Below are positions 48,821 through 59,009 of a stretch of 64,000 nt of DNA, one piece after another. Source of the DNA: an uncultured Pelagibacteraceae bacterium (GTDB taxonomy: Bacteria > Pseudomonadota > Alphaproteobacteria > Pelagibacterales > Pelagibacteraceae). The stretch covers positions 154,161 to 218,160 of the forward strand of contig CACGAM010000001.1 of the NCBI GenBank assembly GCA_902571055.1, written 5' to 3'. The translations under genes and the position numbers were made by a program. How positions within the stretch are numbered: position 1 is the first letter of the stretch; the number at the start of each line of letters is the position of its first letter. The notes under the pieces are model-generated. The model worked only from the letters and a program-made list of their open reading frames with translations. It was not told the DNA's origin and made no database searches.

Positions 48821-49933
48821 CTAAATGAAAGGTAAATCACAGAGTTTTCCCGTGCAATCTTTTCCATTTATGTTAATTACGATTTCTTGAGAGTCATTAA
48901 AATGTGGTTCATTAATCATTGCTATTCCGATAACTTGCTTAAAAGATGGATTATATGTTCCAGATCTTAATTCACCAATCAGATTTTTTGTTTTATCATA
49001 CATGTTTATCGAACTATTTACCGCGATTTGATCAGCATCAATTTTTACTCCCATTAATTTTCTTTTAATTCCATCGGCCTTAACTTTTTTTAATTCCTCT
49101 TTGCCTAGAAACTCAACATTGGTATCTAGATTTACATATTTATCAAACCCACATTCTAAAGGATTGTCACCGATATCGATATCGTTACCATATGATAATA
49201 AAGAACTTTCAATTCTTTCGATTAAATTTGGACAACCGGGTTTCAAATTAAATTCATCTCCCTGTTCAAATAATTTGTCATATAATGCTAGTCCTGCCTT
49301 TTCATGTTCCATATATACCTCAAAACCACCTTGTTTAGACCATCCAGATCTTGCAATTAAGTGTTTTGCGCCACCAAATTCAAAGTAATCAAAACCAAAA
49401 AATTTTAATTCTCCAACCTTTGGTCCTAATACTTTTTTCATTAAGTCAAAAGATTTTGGTCCTTGAACAGAAAAAATATCAACCTTTGCCTCAAATACAT
49501 TCACATCATAACCTTTTCCTATTGCTAAACCTTTTGCAAACAATTCTAAATCAGAGTCCGATAAAGAAATCCACCATCTATCCTCTGCTAATTTAAGAAT
49601 TACTGGATCGCTTATTAATTTTGCATTATTGTCAATTATAGGAGCATAATAACACCTTCCTACTTTAGCTTTTGAGAGGTCTCTACAAGTAATAAGCTGA
49701 ACTAGTCTAGCTGAATCTTTTCCATTAATTTCAGTTTGTCTCTGCACTGAGACATCCCAAACCTGAACGTGATTTTTTAAATGATGATATGCATCCTCTA
49801 AAGAGTCTTCAAATTTTGTAGGTAAAAGCATGTGGTTATAAACTGTGTATGCAGTAACACCTTGTTTCTCAATTCTTGAGGTATAAGGTGTCCCTCTTAA
49901 TCTCCTTGATTTTGATACAAAATAATTTTTCAT
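48821..49933 (-). CDS. dmdA: Dimethylsulfoniopropionate (DMSP) demethylase
   Basis: This folate-dependent enzyme moves a methyl group from DMSP to tetrahydrofolate, giving methylmercaptopropionate. It has 370 residues. The N-terminus ([20 protein letters not shown], then [10 protein letters not shown]), [25 protein letters not shown] and [13 protein letters not shown] closely match what I remember of Pelagibacter DmdA. They are unlike glycine-cleavage GcvT, which starts differently. The nearby dmdB- and dmdC-like genes support this. It overlaps the upstream hydrolase gene by 4 bp (ATGA). Confidence 0.92.
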   Translation of the reverse strand: MKNYFVSKSRRLRGTPYTSRIEKQGVTAYTVYNHMLLPTKFEDSLEDAYHHLKNHVQVWDVSVQRQTEINGKDSARLVQLITCRDLSKAKVGRCYYAPIIDNNAKLISDPVILKLAEDRWWISLSDSDLELFAKGLAIGKGYDVNVFEAKVDIFSVQGPKSFDLMKKVLGPKVGELKFFGFDYFEFGGAKHLIARSGWSKQGGFEVYMEHEKAGLALYDKLFEQGDEFNLKPGCPNLIERIESSLLSYGNDIDIGDNPLECGFDKYVNLDTNVEFLGKEELKKVKADGIKRKLMGVKIDADQIAVNSSINMYDKTKNLIGELRSGTYNPSFKQVIGIAMINEPHFNDSQEIVININGKDCTGKLCDLPFI

Positions 49934-50706
49934 TTATTTATAAACTCCAAAACAGATTTTCTCATTTCAAAAGCCTTTTCAAATATAATCATATGACCAC
50001 AATTATTTATAATTTTTACTTCAGAATTTTTTATTGTCTCAGCCATTTTGTTTCCAATTTTTAGAGGAACCATTTTGTCCAAGTCTCCAAATATACATAA
50101 AGTAGGACAAATAATTTTTTCTAAAGATTCTTTACCGGTTTTATAATTGTTACAAGCATTTAAGTCCACATACAAAATTTCTCTAATTTCTCTAGTGGAA
50201 TTAATTATTTTTTTTACAGGATTGCCTCCTATAAAAGCCTTTGAACCCTCATAACCCCACTTCATCATTAATAAAATTGCTTTTTCATCTCCAGCGTAAG
50301 CTAGGTCTAAAAGATCTTGGTTTACTGGTAATTTATATGAACCAGCAACTAAAATGAGCTTTTCTGTTAAATCTGGATAACGCGACGCAAAATCAATTCC
50401 TACAAGACAACCTTGGGAATGACCTACAAAGTTAATTTTATTTAATTTTAAATTATTTATCAAATCACTTACCCAATCTGATATTTTTTCGATCGACTCA
50501 ATGGCAGGTCCATCTGAATTTCCATGTCCTGGCAAATCTACAGATAAAACATTATATCCATTTGTAATATAAAATTGCTCATGCAAAGACCAAACGATGT
50601 GACTGAGTCCACTGCCGTGCATAAGTAATATTGATGATTTGGTAGGATCTATATCTCTGCCACCAGTTGAGATGAAAACATCTTTATCATTGATGTTTAT
50701 ATTCAG
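49930..50706 (-). CDS. Alpha/beta hydrolase within the DMSP operon, unusual start codon
   Basis: This is a 258-residue alpha/beta hydrolase of unknown substrate. Catalytic residues are Ser97 (GHSQG), Asp210 (GDLDKM) and His238 (NCGHM), with oxyanion loop HGSG at 30-33. The first ATG (50622) would remove the opening strands before HGSG. The same frame stays open upstream to a TAA at 50716-50718 with sensible sequence ([18 protein letters not shown]). No ATG, GTG or TTG exists in that stretch. A CTG at 50704-50706, five bases after AAGGAG and overlapping the dmdB TGA, is the best start. It could be a thioesterase or esterase acting on a DMSP-derived CoA ester. Confidence 0.78.
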   Translation of the reverse strand: MNININDKDVFISTGGRDIDPTKSSILLMHGSGLSHIVWSLHEQFYITNGYNVLSVDLPGHGNSDGPAIESIEKISDWVSDLINNLKLNKINFVGHSQGCLVGIDFASRYPDLTEKLILVAGSYKLPVNQDLLDLAYAGDEKAILLMMKWGYEGSKAFIGGNPVKKIINSTREIREILYVDLNACNNYKTGKESLEKIICPTLCIFGDLDKMVPLKIGNKMAETIKNSEVKIINNCGHMIIFEKAFEMRKSVLEFINK

Positions 50707-52331
50707 CTTAGCTCCTTAGCCTTTTTTCTTAATTCAAACTTTTGGATTTTTCCTGTTGAGGTTTTTGGTAATTCACAAAATTCAATTTTTTTTGGTACTT
50801 TAAAGTTAGCTAATGTTTCCTTACAGAAATCTATTAGCTCTTTTTCCGTAGTAGATTTATCTTTCACAGCCTCAATAAATGCACACGGTACTTCGCCCCA
50901 TTTATCATCAGGTTTAGCGACTACAGCTGCAATTGATACCGAAGGGTGTTTTGCTAAAGTATTTTCTATTTCGATTGAAGAAATATTTTCACCGCCAGAT
51001 ATAATAATATCTTTTGATCTGTCTTGAATTTTTATATAGCCATCAGGATGCATTATCGCTAAATCTCCTGAGTGAAACCATCCATCTTTCATAGCTTTAT
51101 CAGTTGCATCTTTGTCCTTGTAATACCCTTTCATGACTACATTTCCTTTGATCATTATCTCACCCATGGTTTTTCCATCTCTTGGGACTGGCTTCATTGA
51201 ATCTGGATCTATCACCGAGACCCCTTCGGTATTAGGGTATCTAACACCTTGTCTAGCTTTAATCTCATTAACTTTATCTTCATCCAGTGAATTCCAATCG
51301 TCATTCCACGCACATTGTGTAATATGACCATATGTTTCCGTTAAGCCATATACATGCATAACTTCAAAACCTAGACTTTTCATTTTTTTAAAAATTATAC
51401 TTGGTGGAGGAGCTCCTGCAGTAAGAACATGCACTTTATGTTTTAACTCTTTTCTGTCGCTTTCAGAAGCGCCCGTAATCATATTGAGTACAATTGGAGC
51501 CCCTCCAAAGTGAGTAACTTTATAAGTTTCAATCAATTCAAAAATTTTTTTTATATCTATATTTCTTAAACAAATCGTTTTTCCATTCAGCATTGGTACA
51601 GTCCAAGGGTAACACCACCCATTACAATGAAACATAGGGACAACACAAAGAAATACTAATCTATTTGGCATGTTCCATGCTACAGCACTTCCTGTTGCCA
51701 TTAAATATGAACCTCTATGATGATAAACTACACCTTTTGGATTACCCGTTGTTCCTGAAGTGTAACTTAATGAAATTGCCTGCCATTCATCATCTGGTCT
51801 CTTCCATACATAGTCTGTGTCACCAGTTTTTAAGAATTCCTCGTATTCTAAATCTCCAATTTTACCTAGCTTTGATTGATCAGCATGCTTGTCAAAAATA
51901 TCAATTATTTTGATCTTTTTTTTAATATTAGATAATGCTTTTTTTACAACATCATGAAACTGTCTATCTACAATTAATACCTTAGCATCGCTATGTTCCA
52001 AAATATAACTTACTGTTTTAGAATCTAATCTAATATTAATTGTATTAAGAACAGCACCTGTCATAGGAACCGAATAATGTGCTTCAAATATTTCTGGGGT
52101 ATTACACGCCATGACGGATACTGTATCTCCTTTAGTAATTCCAATTTTTTCAAGAGCGCTCGCAAATTGAGTACATCTTTTGTAAATATTAAGCCAAGTA
52201 TATTTTCTATCTTCGTAAACTAGTGCCTCATAATTTGGATAAATGTCTTTTGCTCTTTCTAAAAATGTTAAAGGTGTCAAAGGAACAAAATTTGCAGGAT
52301 TTTTGTCCAAATTTTTTTCAAAACTACTCAT
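50703..52331 (-). CDS. dmdB: Acyl-CoA ligase, probable methylmercaptopropionate-CoA ligase
   Basis: This AMP-binding acyl-CoA synthetase of 542 residues has P-loop SLSYTSGTTGNPKGVVYHHRG, VYGLTETYGHIT, GWFHSGDLAIMHPDGYIKIQDRSKDIIISGGENIS and the C-terminal lysine in PKTSTGKIQK. Position between dmdC and dmdA indicates DmdB, which makes the CoA thioester of the demethylated product. Such ligases accept several short fatty acids, so specificity is inferred from context. Confidence 0.85.
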   Translation of the reverse strand: MSSFEKNLDKNPANFVPLTPLTFLERAKDIYPNYEALVYEDRKYTWLNIYKRCTQFASALEKIGITKGDTVSVMACNTPEIFEAHYSVPMTGAVLNTINIRLDSKTVSYILEHSDAKVLIVDRQFHDVVKKALSNIKKKIKIIDIFDKHADQSKLGKIGDLEYEEFLKTGDTDYVWKRPDDEWQAISLSYTSGTTGNPKGVVYHHRGSYLMATGSAVAWNMPNRLVFLCVVPMFHCNGWCYPWTVPMLNGKTICLRNIDIKKIFELIETYKVTHFGGAPIVLNMITGASESDRKELKHKVHVLTAGAPPPSIIFKKMKSLGFEVMHVYGLTETYGHITQCAWNDDWNSLDEDKVNEIKARQGVRYPNTEGVSVIDPDSMKPVPRDGKTMGEIMIKGNVVMKGYYKDKDATDKAMKDGWFHSGDLAIMHPDGYIKIQDRSKDIIISGGENISSIEIENTLAKHPSVSIAAVVAKPDDKWGEVPCAFIEAVKDKSTTEKELIDFCKETLANFKVPKKIEFCELPKTSTGKIQKFELRKKAKELS

Positions 52332-52332
52332 T

Positions 52333-54099
52333 TTAATTAAATTTAAAATCCATTATATATCCGCTTCCACTCATTGCAGATATGCAATGTGTGTCAATTC
52401 TTGGTAATACTCTTTGAAAAAAAAAGCGAGCGGTTTGTATTTTATCCTCATAAAATTCTTTATTATTATCATAATCGTTGAAACTTACCTCAAGGACTTT
52501 AATCCAAGAGTGACCTACCGCAATAAGACCTAATACTTTTAAATAGTCATTACATGCTGCATTTGCATCATCCTTAGAGTTTTCAACTTTATCTTTTATC
52601 CATGTGGTAAATGAAATTAATTTATCTAAGTATATATTTAAGTCTTTAATAAATGGTGAAAGCTTTTCGTTATTATTCTCTAAGTCTTTTTTAATCATTT
52701 TTATATATCTATCGATAATATCTCCATTTTTGTTAACTAATTTTCTAAAGACCAAATCAATTGCTTGAACAGAGTTAGTGCCCTCATAAATTGGTGTAAT
52801 TCTATTGTCTCTGTATAATTGTTCTATACCTTGGTCTTTAGTATAACCATATCCACCAAATATTTGCATTGCCTCGCTTGTAATTTCAGACCCCATATCT
52901 GTAAACAAAGCTTTGACAACAGGTGTCATCAAAGAAACATAATCTGCAGCCTCTTGCTTAACTTCCTCAATATTATGGTTCAAACTAACTTCTGTTTGCT
53001 GTGATAACCAAAAACATAATGCTCTCTCACCCTCTATTATTGACTTCATATTTAAAAGAGATCTTCTTATATCTGCATGCTCAATTATAAAATCTGCAGA
53101 ACCATTAGATGAATTATTTTTGTTACTTTTGCCTTGTTTCCTTTCTTTAGAATAAATTAATGAGTTTTGATAAGCTATTTCAGAAATACCAAGTCCCTGA
53201 ATTCCAACAACAATTCTCTCCAAGTTCATCATTGTAAACATAGAATTTAATCCCTTATTTTTTGGACCTATCATATAACCTGTGGCCTCATCAAAATTTA
53301 ATACACATGTAGCTGACCCTTTTATACCCATTTTACTTTCTATAGATCCGGTACTAATTCCATTTCTTGGACCTAAAGATCCATCCTCGTTAACTACAAA
53401 TTTAGGTACCAGAAAAAGGCTTATACCTCTCGTTCCTGACGGAGAGTCGGATGACCTAGCAATAACTAGGTGAATAATATTTTCTGTTAAATCATGATCA
53501 CCAGAAGTGATAAAAATTTTTTGGCCAGTTAGTTTATAAGTTCCATCACTTTGTTCTACAGCTTTTGTTTTTAGTAAACCTAAATCTGTACCACAAACTG
53601 GCTCTGTTAAACACATTGTACCACTCCATTTACCTTCAACCATCTTTGGTAAAAACTTATTTTTAACATCATCTGTTGCATGATGATTTATACAATTGTA
53701 TGCGCCAATACTTAACTCACTATATAATTTAAATGATAATGACGCAGAAGAAAGCATTTCATCAAAAAATGCGCTTACTGTTTTTGGCATTCCTTGGCCA
53801 CCATATTTAGGATCGCAGGATAATGAAGTCCATCCATCTTCTATATATTTTTTGTATGCCTCTTTATATCCTGGTGGTGTTCTTACTACACCATTTTCTA
53901 AAACTGCTGGTTGTTCATCACCAGCTTTTGCTAAAGGCAAAATAAGATTTTGATTAATTTTTGCAGCCTCCTCTAAAATATTTTTTACAAGATCTGGAGT
54001 TACGTCTTTATATTTATCTAACTCGTTATAGGATTTATTGTTTCTCAGTTTCTCATAGAGAAACATCATGTCATCTACTGGTGCTGTATATGTTGTCAT
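52333..54099 (-). CDS. dmdC: Acyl-CoA dehydrogenase, probable methylmercaptopropionyl-CoA dehydrogenase
   Basis: This FAD acyl-CoA dehydrogenase of 588 residues is longer than ordinary ones (about 380), because of a roughly 60-residue N-terminal and a C-terminal extension typical of DmdC. Seen are MCLTEPVCGTDLGLLKTKA, TGQKIFITSGDHDL, RIVVGIQGLGISEIAYQNSL, QIFGGYGYTKDQGIEQLYRDNRITPIYEGTNSVQA. It lies 1 bp before dmdB. It would form methylthioacryloyl-CoA. DmdD or another hydratase is not in the window. Confidence 0.87.
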   Translation of the reverse strand: MTTYTAPVDDMMFLYEKLRNNKSYNELDKYKDVTPDLVKNILEEAAKINQNLILPLAKAGDEQPAVLENGVVRTPPGYKEAYKKYIEDGWTSLSCDPKYGGQGMPKTVSAFFDEMLSSASLSFKLYSELSIGAYNCINHHATDDVKNKFLPKMVEGKWSGTMCLTEPVCGTDLGLLKTKAVEQSDGTYKLTGQKIFITSGDHDLTENIIHLVIARSSDSPSGTRGISLFLVPKFVVNEDGSLGPRNGISTGSIESKMGIKGSATCVLNFDEATGYMIGPKNKGLNSMFTMMNLERIVVGIQGLGISEIAYQNSLIYSKERKQGKSNKNNSSNGSADFIIEHADIRRSLLNMKSIIEGERALCFWLSQQTEVSLNHNIEEVKQEAADYVSLMTPVVKALFTDMGSEITSEAMQIFGGYGYTKDQGIEQLYRDNRITPIYEGTNSVQAIDLVFRKLVNKNGDIIDRYIKMIKKDLENNNEKLSPFIKDLNIYLDKLISFTTWIKDKVENSKDDANAACNDYLKVLGLIAVGHSWIKVLEVSFNDYDNNKEFYEDKIQTARFFFQRVLPRIDTHCISAMSGSGYIMDFKFN

Positions 54100-54126
54100 A
54101 TATTATGTTAAAATAATTTAAAAATA

Positions 54127-55236
54127 CTACTTTTGCAAATATGCAATAACCGCATCACCCATCACTTTTGTAGAAACTTCCTTATTATCCTTAGACAAAA
54201 TGTCTTTTGTTCTTAGTCCATCATTTAAGACTTTTTGAACCGCATTTTCTAGCTCTTTAGCTTCTTTATCTAAATTTAATGAGTATTTCAAAGCCATTGC
54301 AAAACTTAAAATTGTTGCAATAGGATTGGCTAAACCTTTACCAGCGATATCAGGGGCTGAACCATGGACAGGTTCATACATTGATCTCATATTTCCGTCC
54401 TTGTCCTTTGCTCCTAGTGATGCTGAAGGCAGCAATCCTAATGAACCCGTTAACATAGCTGCTTCATCAGAAAGGATATCTCCAAAAAGATTATCAGTAA
54501 CTATAACATCAAATTGCTTAGGATTTCTTAAAAGCTGCATTGCACAGTTATCTGCAAGCATGTGCTCTAGTTTTACATCTTTAAAATCTTTATCATGTAG
54601 TGTTTGTATTTCCTCTTTCCAGAGTTGTCCTGCCTCCATGACATTAGATTTTTCACATGAGGTAACTTTATTATTTCTTTTCTTTGCTAATTCAAAAGCA
54701 ATCCTACCAACCCTTTCTATTTCTTTTGATGTATAGGTATGTGTATTAATTCCTTTCCTTTCTCCATTATTAATTGGTTTGATGCCTCTAGGCTCACCAA
54801 AATAAATCCCTCCTGTTAATTCTCTAACAATCATTATATCTAATCCGGAAACTATTTCAGGCTTAAGACTGGATGCATCAACAAGTTGCTTAAAGCATAT
54901 CGCAGGTCTTAAATTTGCAAATAACTTTAATTCTTTTCGAAGTTTTAAAAGCGCTCTTTCTGGTTTTTTTGAAAATTCTAAATTATCCCATTTAGGACCA
55001 CCCACTGCTCCTAAAACTACTGCTTGGCTTTCTAATGCTTTATAAAATACTTCGTCAGTAATTGGTGTTCCATGTTTGTCATAAGCAGCTCCACCAACTA
55101 AATCTTCATCGATTTCAAAATCAAGTGATCTATTATCATTTAGCCATTCTATTATTTTTCTAACTTCTGCAATTACCTCTGGTCCGATGCCATCTCCTGG
55201 TAATAAAAGTATTTTTCTCTTTTTTACTTTAATCAT
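54127..55236 (-). CDS. leuB: 3-isopropylmalate dehydrogenase
   Basis: This enzyme of leucine synthesis has 369 residues from the ATG at 55236. A longer frame to 55284 lies inside leuD and adds no motif before [14 protein letters not shown]. Other signs are [51 protein letters not shown] and [18 protein letters not shown]. It overlaps leuD by 8 bp. Confidence 0.96.
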   Translation of the reverse strand: MIKVKKRKILLLPGDGIGPEVIAEVRKIIEWLNDNRSLDFEIDEDLVGGAAYDKHGTPITDEVFYKALESQAVVLGAVGGPKWDNLEFSKKPERALLKLRKELKLFANLRPAICFKQLVDASSLKPEIVSGLDIMIVRELTGGIYFGEPRGIKPINNGERKGINTHTYTSKEIERVGRIAFELAKKRNNKVTSCEKSNVMEAGQLWKEEIQTLHDKDFKDVKLEHMLADNCAMQLLRNPKQFDVIVTDNLFGDILSDEAAMLTGSLGLLPSASLGAKDKDGNMRSMYEPVHGSAPDIAGKGLANPIATILSFAMALKYSLNLDKEAKELENAVQKVLNDGLRTKDILSKDNKEVSTKVMGDAVIAYLQK

Positions 55237-55834
55237 TAAAAATCCAAGGTCTTTCAGATTTAATCTTATTTTCAAAAGACTCAATTTTAGATTTATGATT
55301 TAAAGATAAAGCGATATCGTCATAGCCTTCTATAAGACATTCTTTTTTAAAATCATCTATTTCAAATTTAATTTCGTTATTTCCAAACGTTATTTTTTGT
55401 TCAATTAAATCAATTGAAATTTCCTCTTTACGATTTGAATATTCTGCCAATTGTTTAATTTTTTCCTCTGATATTGTGATTGGCAATATTCCATTTTTAA
55501 AGCAATTATTATAAAAAATATCTGCATAACTTGAACTTATTACACAAGTTATTCCAAAATCTAGCAACGCCCAGGGCGCGTGCTCCCTAGATGACCCACA
55601 ACCAAAATTTTTTCCTGCAATTAAAATTTTTGAATTATTGTAAGGTTCATTATTCAATATAAAGTCTTTTATTTCTTTTCCGTCATGGTCGTACCGCATT
55701 TCAAAAAATAAGCTTTTTCCTAAACCAGTTCTTTTTATAGTTTTTAAAAATTGTTTTGGAATAATCATATCTGTATCAATATTTACTATTGGAAGATAAG
55801 CTGGAATGCTTTTTAGATTTTTAAATTTTTTCAT
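55229..55834 (-). CDS. leuD: 3-isopropylmalate dehydratase small subunit
   Basis: This 201-residue subunit shows [38 protein letters not shown] and [19 protein letters not shown], the standard LeuD motifs. It overlaps leuC by one base and leuB by 8 bp. It pairs with LeuC to isomerise isopropylmalate. Confidence 0.97.
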   Translation of the reverse strand: MKKFKNLKSIPAYLPIVNIDTDMIIPKQFLKTIKRTGLGKSLFFEMRYDHDGKEIKDFILNNEPYNNSKILIAGKNFGCGSSREHAPWALLDFGITCVISSSYADIFYNNCFKNGILPITISEEKIKQLAEYSNRKEEISIDLIEQKITFGNNEIKFEIDDFKKECLIEGYDDIALSLNHKSKIESFENKIKSERPWIFND

Positions 55835-57237
55835 TAATTTGTATATTTTCTTACATCGTCCAAATTACCGGACACAGCTGCTGCAGCTGCCATTGCAGGA
55901 CTTACTAGATGAGTTCTCCCGCCTCTACCTTGACGACCCTCAAAATTTCTATTTGATGTAGATGCACATCTTTCTTCTGGTTTTAATTTATCTGCGTTCA
56001 TCGCCAAACACATTGAACAACCAGGCTCTCTCCATTCAAAGCCTGATTTAATAAATATTTTATCTAATCCCTCTTGTTCTGCTTGTTCTTTTACTAACCC
56101 TGAACCTGGTACTACCATCGCATTTACATGACCTGCTATTTTTTTGTCTTTTAAAATTTTTGCAGCCTCTCTTAAGTCCTCAATACGTCCATTTGTGCAA
56201 CTACCTATAAATACTTTATCTATTCTAATATCTTTAACGTTAATATCTGGTTTTAACCCCATATATTTTAAAGATCTCTCAGTTGAACTTTTCTTATCTG
56301 GGTCGGATATATTTTCAGGATTTGGAACTTTACCATCTATTGGAACCACATCTTGAGGAGATGTACCCCATGTAACCATTGGTTTTATATCTTTTCCATC
56401 AAGGCTCACTTCTTTGTCAAAGATGGCATCATTATCTGAATAAAGGTTGCTCCAATGGTCTAATGCTTTATCCCAGTTTTCATTTTTAGGAGATAATGGT
56501 CTGTCTTTTAAATATTTGAATGTTTTTTCATCTGGTTTAATTAATCCAGCTCTTGCCCCACCTTCAATAGTCATATTACAAATGGTCATTCTTTGCTCAA
56601 TACTTAAAGAGGAGACTAAATCCCCAGCATATTCAATAACATAACCTGTGCCACCTGCAGTTCCAATTTTTCCAATTATTTGCAAAATTACATCTTTTGA
56701 TGTTACTCCGATTGGCAACTTACCATTTACATTTATTCTTAAGTTTTTTGACTTTTTTTGAACTAAAGTTTGAGTTGCTAACACATGCTCAACCTCAGAA
56801 GTTCCAATTCCAAAAGCTAAGGCTCCAAATGCACCATGTGTAGCAGTATGACTATCGCCGCAAACTATTACGGTTCCAGGTTGGGTAAAACCTTGCTCAG
56901 GACCTATAATATGAACAATTCCTTGTCTTTTATCGTTCATTCCAAACAATTTTATTCCAAATTCTTTACAATTTTTTTCTAATGTTTCGACTTGAATTTT
57001 TGAATCCACATCTTCAATCCCTTTTGATCTATCAGTAGTAGGTACATTGTGATCAGCAACTGCTAAAGTTAAACTCGGTTGTCTAACTTTTCTATTTGAT
57101 GTTCTTAAGCCTTCAAAAGCTTGAGGACTTGTTACCTCATGAACTAAATGTCTATCAACAAAAAGCAGAGATGTGCCATCATCTTGTTGATGAACTAAGT
57201 GCTGATTCCAAATTTTATCGTATAAAGTTTGAGGCAT
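55834..57237 (-). CDS. leuC: 3-isopropylmalate dehydratase large subunit
   Basis: This aconitase-family subunit of 467 residues shows [52 protein letters not shown], the cluster cysteine in [14 protein letters not shown], and the pair of cysteines in [11 protein letters not shown]. It follows rplS by about 9 bp and heads leuCDB. Confidence 0.97.
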   Translation of the reverse strand: MPQTLYDKIWNQHLVHQQDDGTSLLFVDRHLVHEVTSPQAFEGLRTSNRKVRQPSLTLAVADHNVPTTDRSKGIEDVDSKIQVETLEKNCKEFGIKLFGMNDKRQGIVHIIGPEQGFTQPGTVIVCGDSHTATHGAFGALAFGIGTSEVEHVLATQTLVQKKSKNLRINVNGKLPIGVTSKDVILQIIGKIGTAGGTGYVIEYAGDLVSSLSIEQRMTICNMTIEGGARAGLIKPDEKTFKYLKDRPLSPKNENWDKALDHWSNLYSDNDAIFDKEVSLDGKDIKPMVTWGTSPQDVVPIDGKVPNPENISDPDKKSSTERSLKYMGLKPDINVKDIRIDKVFIGSCTNGRIEDLREAAKILKDKKIAGHVNAMVVPGSGLVKEQAEQEGLDKIFIKSGFEWREPGCSMCLAMNADKLKPEERCASTSNRNFEGRQGRGGRTHLVSPAMAAAAAVSGNLDDVRKYTN

Positions 57238-57246
57238 TAGAAAAAA

Positions 57247-57795
57247 TTATTTTTTTTCTGAAGATCCTTCGTCTGTTTTAACAACTTCCTCTTTTTTTGG
57301 ATCTTCTTTGTTTTCAGGTTTTATTGTTGACTCTTCTTTACTGTCTTCTGTGACTTGGCTTTCAGTTTGAATGGGTTCTTGAGTATTTTCTAAATTTGTT
57401 TCTACTTCAATTCCAATATTTTTTCTTATCTTTTCAGCGATACGAGCTGACTTTCCAGTTCTATCTCTTAAATAATAAAGTTTGGCTCTTCTTACCTGAC
57501 CGGATCTAATGACTTTAATAGAGTCAACAATTGGACTATAAAGAGCAAATGTTCTTTCAACGCCTTCACCAAAAGATATTTTTCTGACTGTAAATGATGA
57601 GTTAATATCTCTATTTTTTTTCGCTATACAAACGCCTTCAAAGTACTGAATTCTATCTCTTTTACCTTCGGTTATTTTTACGCCGACTTTGATAATGTCT
57701 CCTGGAAAAAAATTAGGCAATTTTTTTTCAGAAGATATTTTAGATACATTAGCTCTGTTTATTTCATCAATTGATTTCATTATTAAGTTTTTCAA
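57247..57795 (-). CDS. rplS: Large ribosomal subunit protein bL19 with acidic tail
   Basis: The first roughly 125 residues are standard bL19: [68 protein letters not shown]. The protein continues to 182 residues with a tail rich in Glu, Lys, Thr and Ser. Such a tail is absent from ordinary bL19 (about 115-130 residues). It follows trmD by 1 bp. Confidence 0.95.
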   Translation of the reverse strand: MKNLIMKSIDEINRANVSKISSEKKLPNFFPGDIIKVGVKITEGKRDRIQYFEGVCIAKKNRDINSSFTVRKISFGEGVERTFALYSPIVDSIKVIRSGQVRRAKLYYLRDRTGKSARIAEKIRKNIGIEVETNLENTQEPIQTESQVTEDSKEESTIKPENKEDPKKEEVVKTDEGSSEKK

Positions 57796-57796
57796 A

Positions 57797-58486
57797 TTAG
57801 TTTTTTTTATTATATTTTTGCCATAAATCTGGTCTTCGGTCGCGAGTTATAGCCTCAGATTGAGACAAACGCCAGTGTTTAATTTTAGCATGATCTCCTG
57901 ATAAAAGTATATTTGGGACCTCTTTTTCCTCCCAAATTTGAGGTTTTGTATACTGAGGATACTCTAAAAGACCATTTTCAAAACTTTCATCTTTTATTGA
58001 ATTTTCATTACCAAGAATTCCGGGTAACAATCTTAGTATTGTGTCGACAAAGACAAATGCTGCTGTCTCCCCACCTGATAAAATGAAATCACCTAAGCTA
58101 TATTCTTGAATATTCCTAGTTTCAACAACTCTTTGGTCTATGCCTTCGAAGCGACCACAAATTATATTTATAGATTTCTCCAAAGAAAGTTCTTTAGCAA
58201 TATTTTGATTAAATATTTTTCCTCTAGGTGTTAAAAAAATTACCTTTTCACCCTTTTTAACATTTTTATCTATCGCACTAGCTACTACATCTGGCTTCAT
58301 TAGCATTCCAGAGCCTCCACCATATGGGGTATCATCAACTGTAGCATGTTTATCAGTAGCATATTTTCTAATATCTATTTTTTCTAAATTCCAAATATTC
58401 TTTTCCATGGCCTTACGAAATAATCCTTCGTTTAGGGGGCCTGGAAACATATCTGGATACAAAGTAAATATTCTTGCAGTAAACAT
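57797..58486 (-). CDS. trmD: tRNA (guanine-N1)-methyltransferase
   Basis: This SPOUT enzyme methylates G37 in tRNAs. It has 229 residues. Motifs are [42 protein letters not shown], the knot segment [16 protein letters not shown] and [17 protein letters not shown]. It lies between rpsP and rplS with 2-bp and 1-bp gaps. The usual rimM gene before trmD is absent. Confidence 0.96.
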   Translation of the reverse strand: MFTARIFTLYPDMFPGPLNEGLFRKAMEKNIWNLEKIDIRKYATDKHATVDDTPYGGGSGMLMKPDVVASAIDKNVKKGEKVIFLTPRGKIFNQNIAKELSLEKSINIICGRFEGIDQRVVETRNIQEYSLGDFILSGGETAAFVFVDTILRLLPGILGNENSIKDESFENGLLEYPQYTKPQIWEEKEVPNILLSGDHAKIKHWRLSQSEAITRDRRPDLWQKYNKKN

Positions 58487-58488
58487 TT

Positions 58489-58998
58489 TTATTTTTTCTC
58501 TTCTTTAGGAGCTTCCGCTTTCTTTTCGTCTTTAGGAGCTTCTTCCTTTTTCTCTTCCTTAGGAGCTTCCGCTTTCTTTTCTTCTTTAGGAGCTTCTTCC
58601 TTTTTCTCTTCCTTAGGAGCTTCCGCTTTCTTTTCTTCTTTAGGAGCTTCTGATGTTTTGCCCCCGTCTTTTGATGTCTCCGATTTATCTTCTGTTTTTC
58701 TATCTTTCTTTGGTACAGCTTTTTGAGGATTGTTTCCTTTTTGCGGCATAGGCGTTATTTGATTTTCACCTAAAATCCTAGCTACTCTTGTTGTTGGTTG
58801 AGCACCTTGTCCTAGCCAGTATTTGATTCTCTCTGCCTCTAGACCAACACGTTCCTTTTTATCCTTTGGTATTAGAGGATTAAAGAATCCAAGTTTCTCA
58901 ATAAATCTTCCGTCTCTAGAAAATCTACTATCCGCAACAACTATTTTGTATACAGGACGTTTTTTTGTACCTCCCATTGATAATCTAAGTTTTAACAT
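58489..58998 (-). CDS. rpsP: Small ribosomal subunit protein bS16 with repetitive C-terminal tail
   Basis: The first roughly 80 residues are bS16: [39 protein letters not shown]. The protein is then extended to 169 residues. The final 54 residues are six copies of a nine-residue unit (consensus xEAPKEEKK), highly charged and probably disordered. Ordinary bS16 is 75-110 residues long. It follows ffh by 11 bp in the conserved ffh-rpsP-trmD-rplS order. Confidence 0.95.
   Translation of the reverse strand: MLKLRLSMGGTKKRPVYKIVVADSRFSRDGRFIEKLGFFNPLIPKDKKERVGLEAERIKYWLGQGAQPTTRVARILGENQITPMPQKGNNPQKAVPKKDRKTEDKSETSKDGGKTSEAPKEEKKAEAPKEEKKEEAPKEEKKAEAPKEEKKEEAPKDEKKAEAPKEEKK
58492..58653 (-). repeat. 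Six 27-bp in-frame tandem repeats in rpsP
   Basis: Six consecutive 27-bp units encode the repeated nine-residue segment. At DNA level neighbouring units alternate (codons for AEAP versus EEAP), giving a 54-bp higher-order repeat. The copies are almost identical, which points to recent expansion or contraction. This is a likely site of length variation between strains and of assembly collapse. Confidence 0.95.
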
Positions 58999-59009
58999 TT
59001 TTCTCCTTT

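Noticed and set aside
48821..49933. Glycine cleavage T protein (gcvT)
   Set aside because: Same fold, but the N-terminus and overall sequence follow Pelagibacter DmdA as I remember it, and dmdB/dmdC-like genes are adjacent while no gcvH or gcvP is.
54326..54736. 136-codon plus-strand open frame opposite leuB
   Set aside because: It is a mirror of conserved leuB codons and matches no family.
58492..58653. Regular repeats that might suggest a CRISPR array
   Set aside because: Units are contiguous, have no spacers, and are in-frame codons of rpsP; they are protein repeats.
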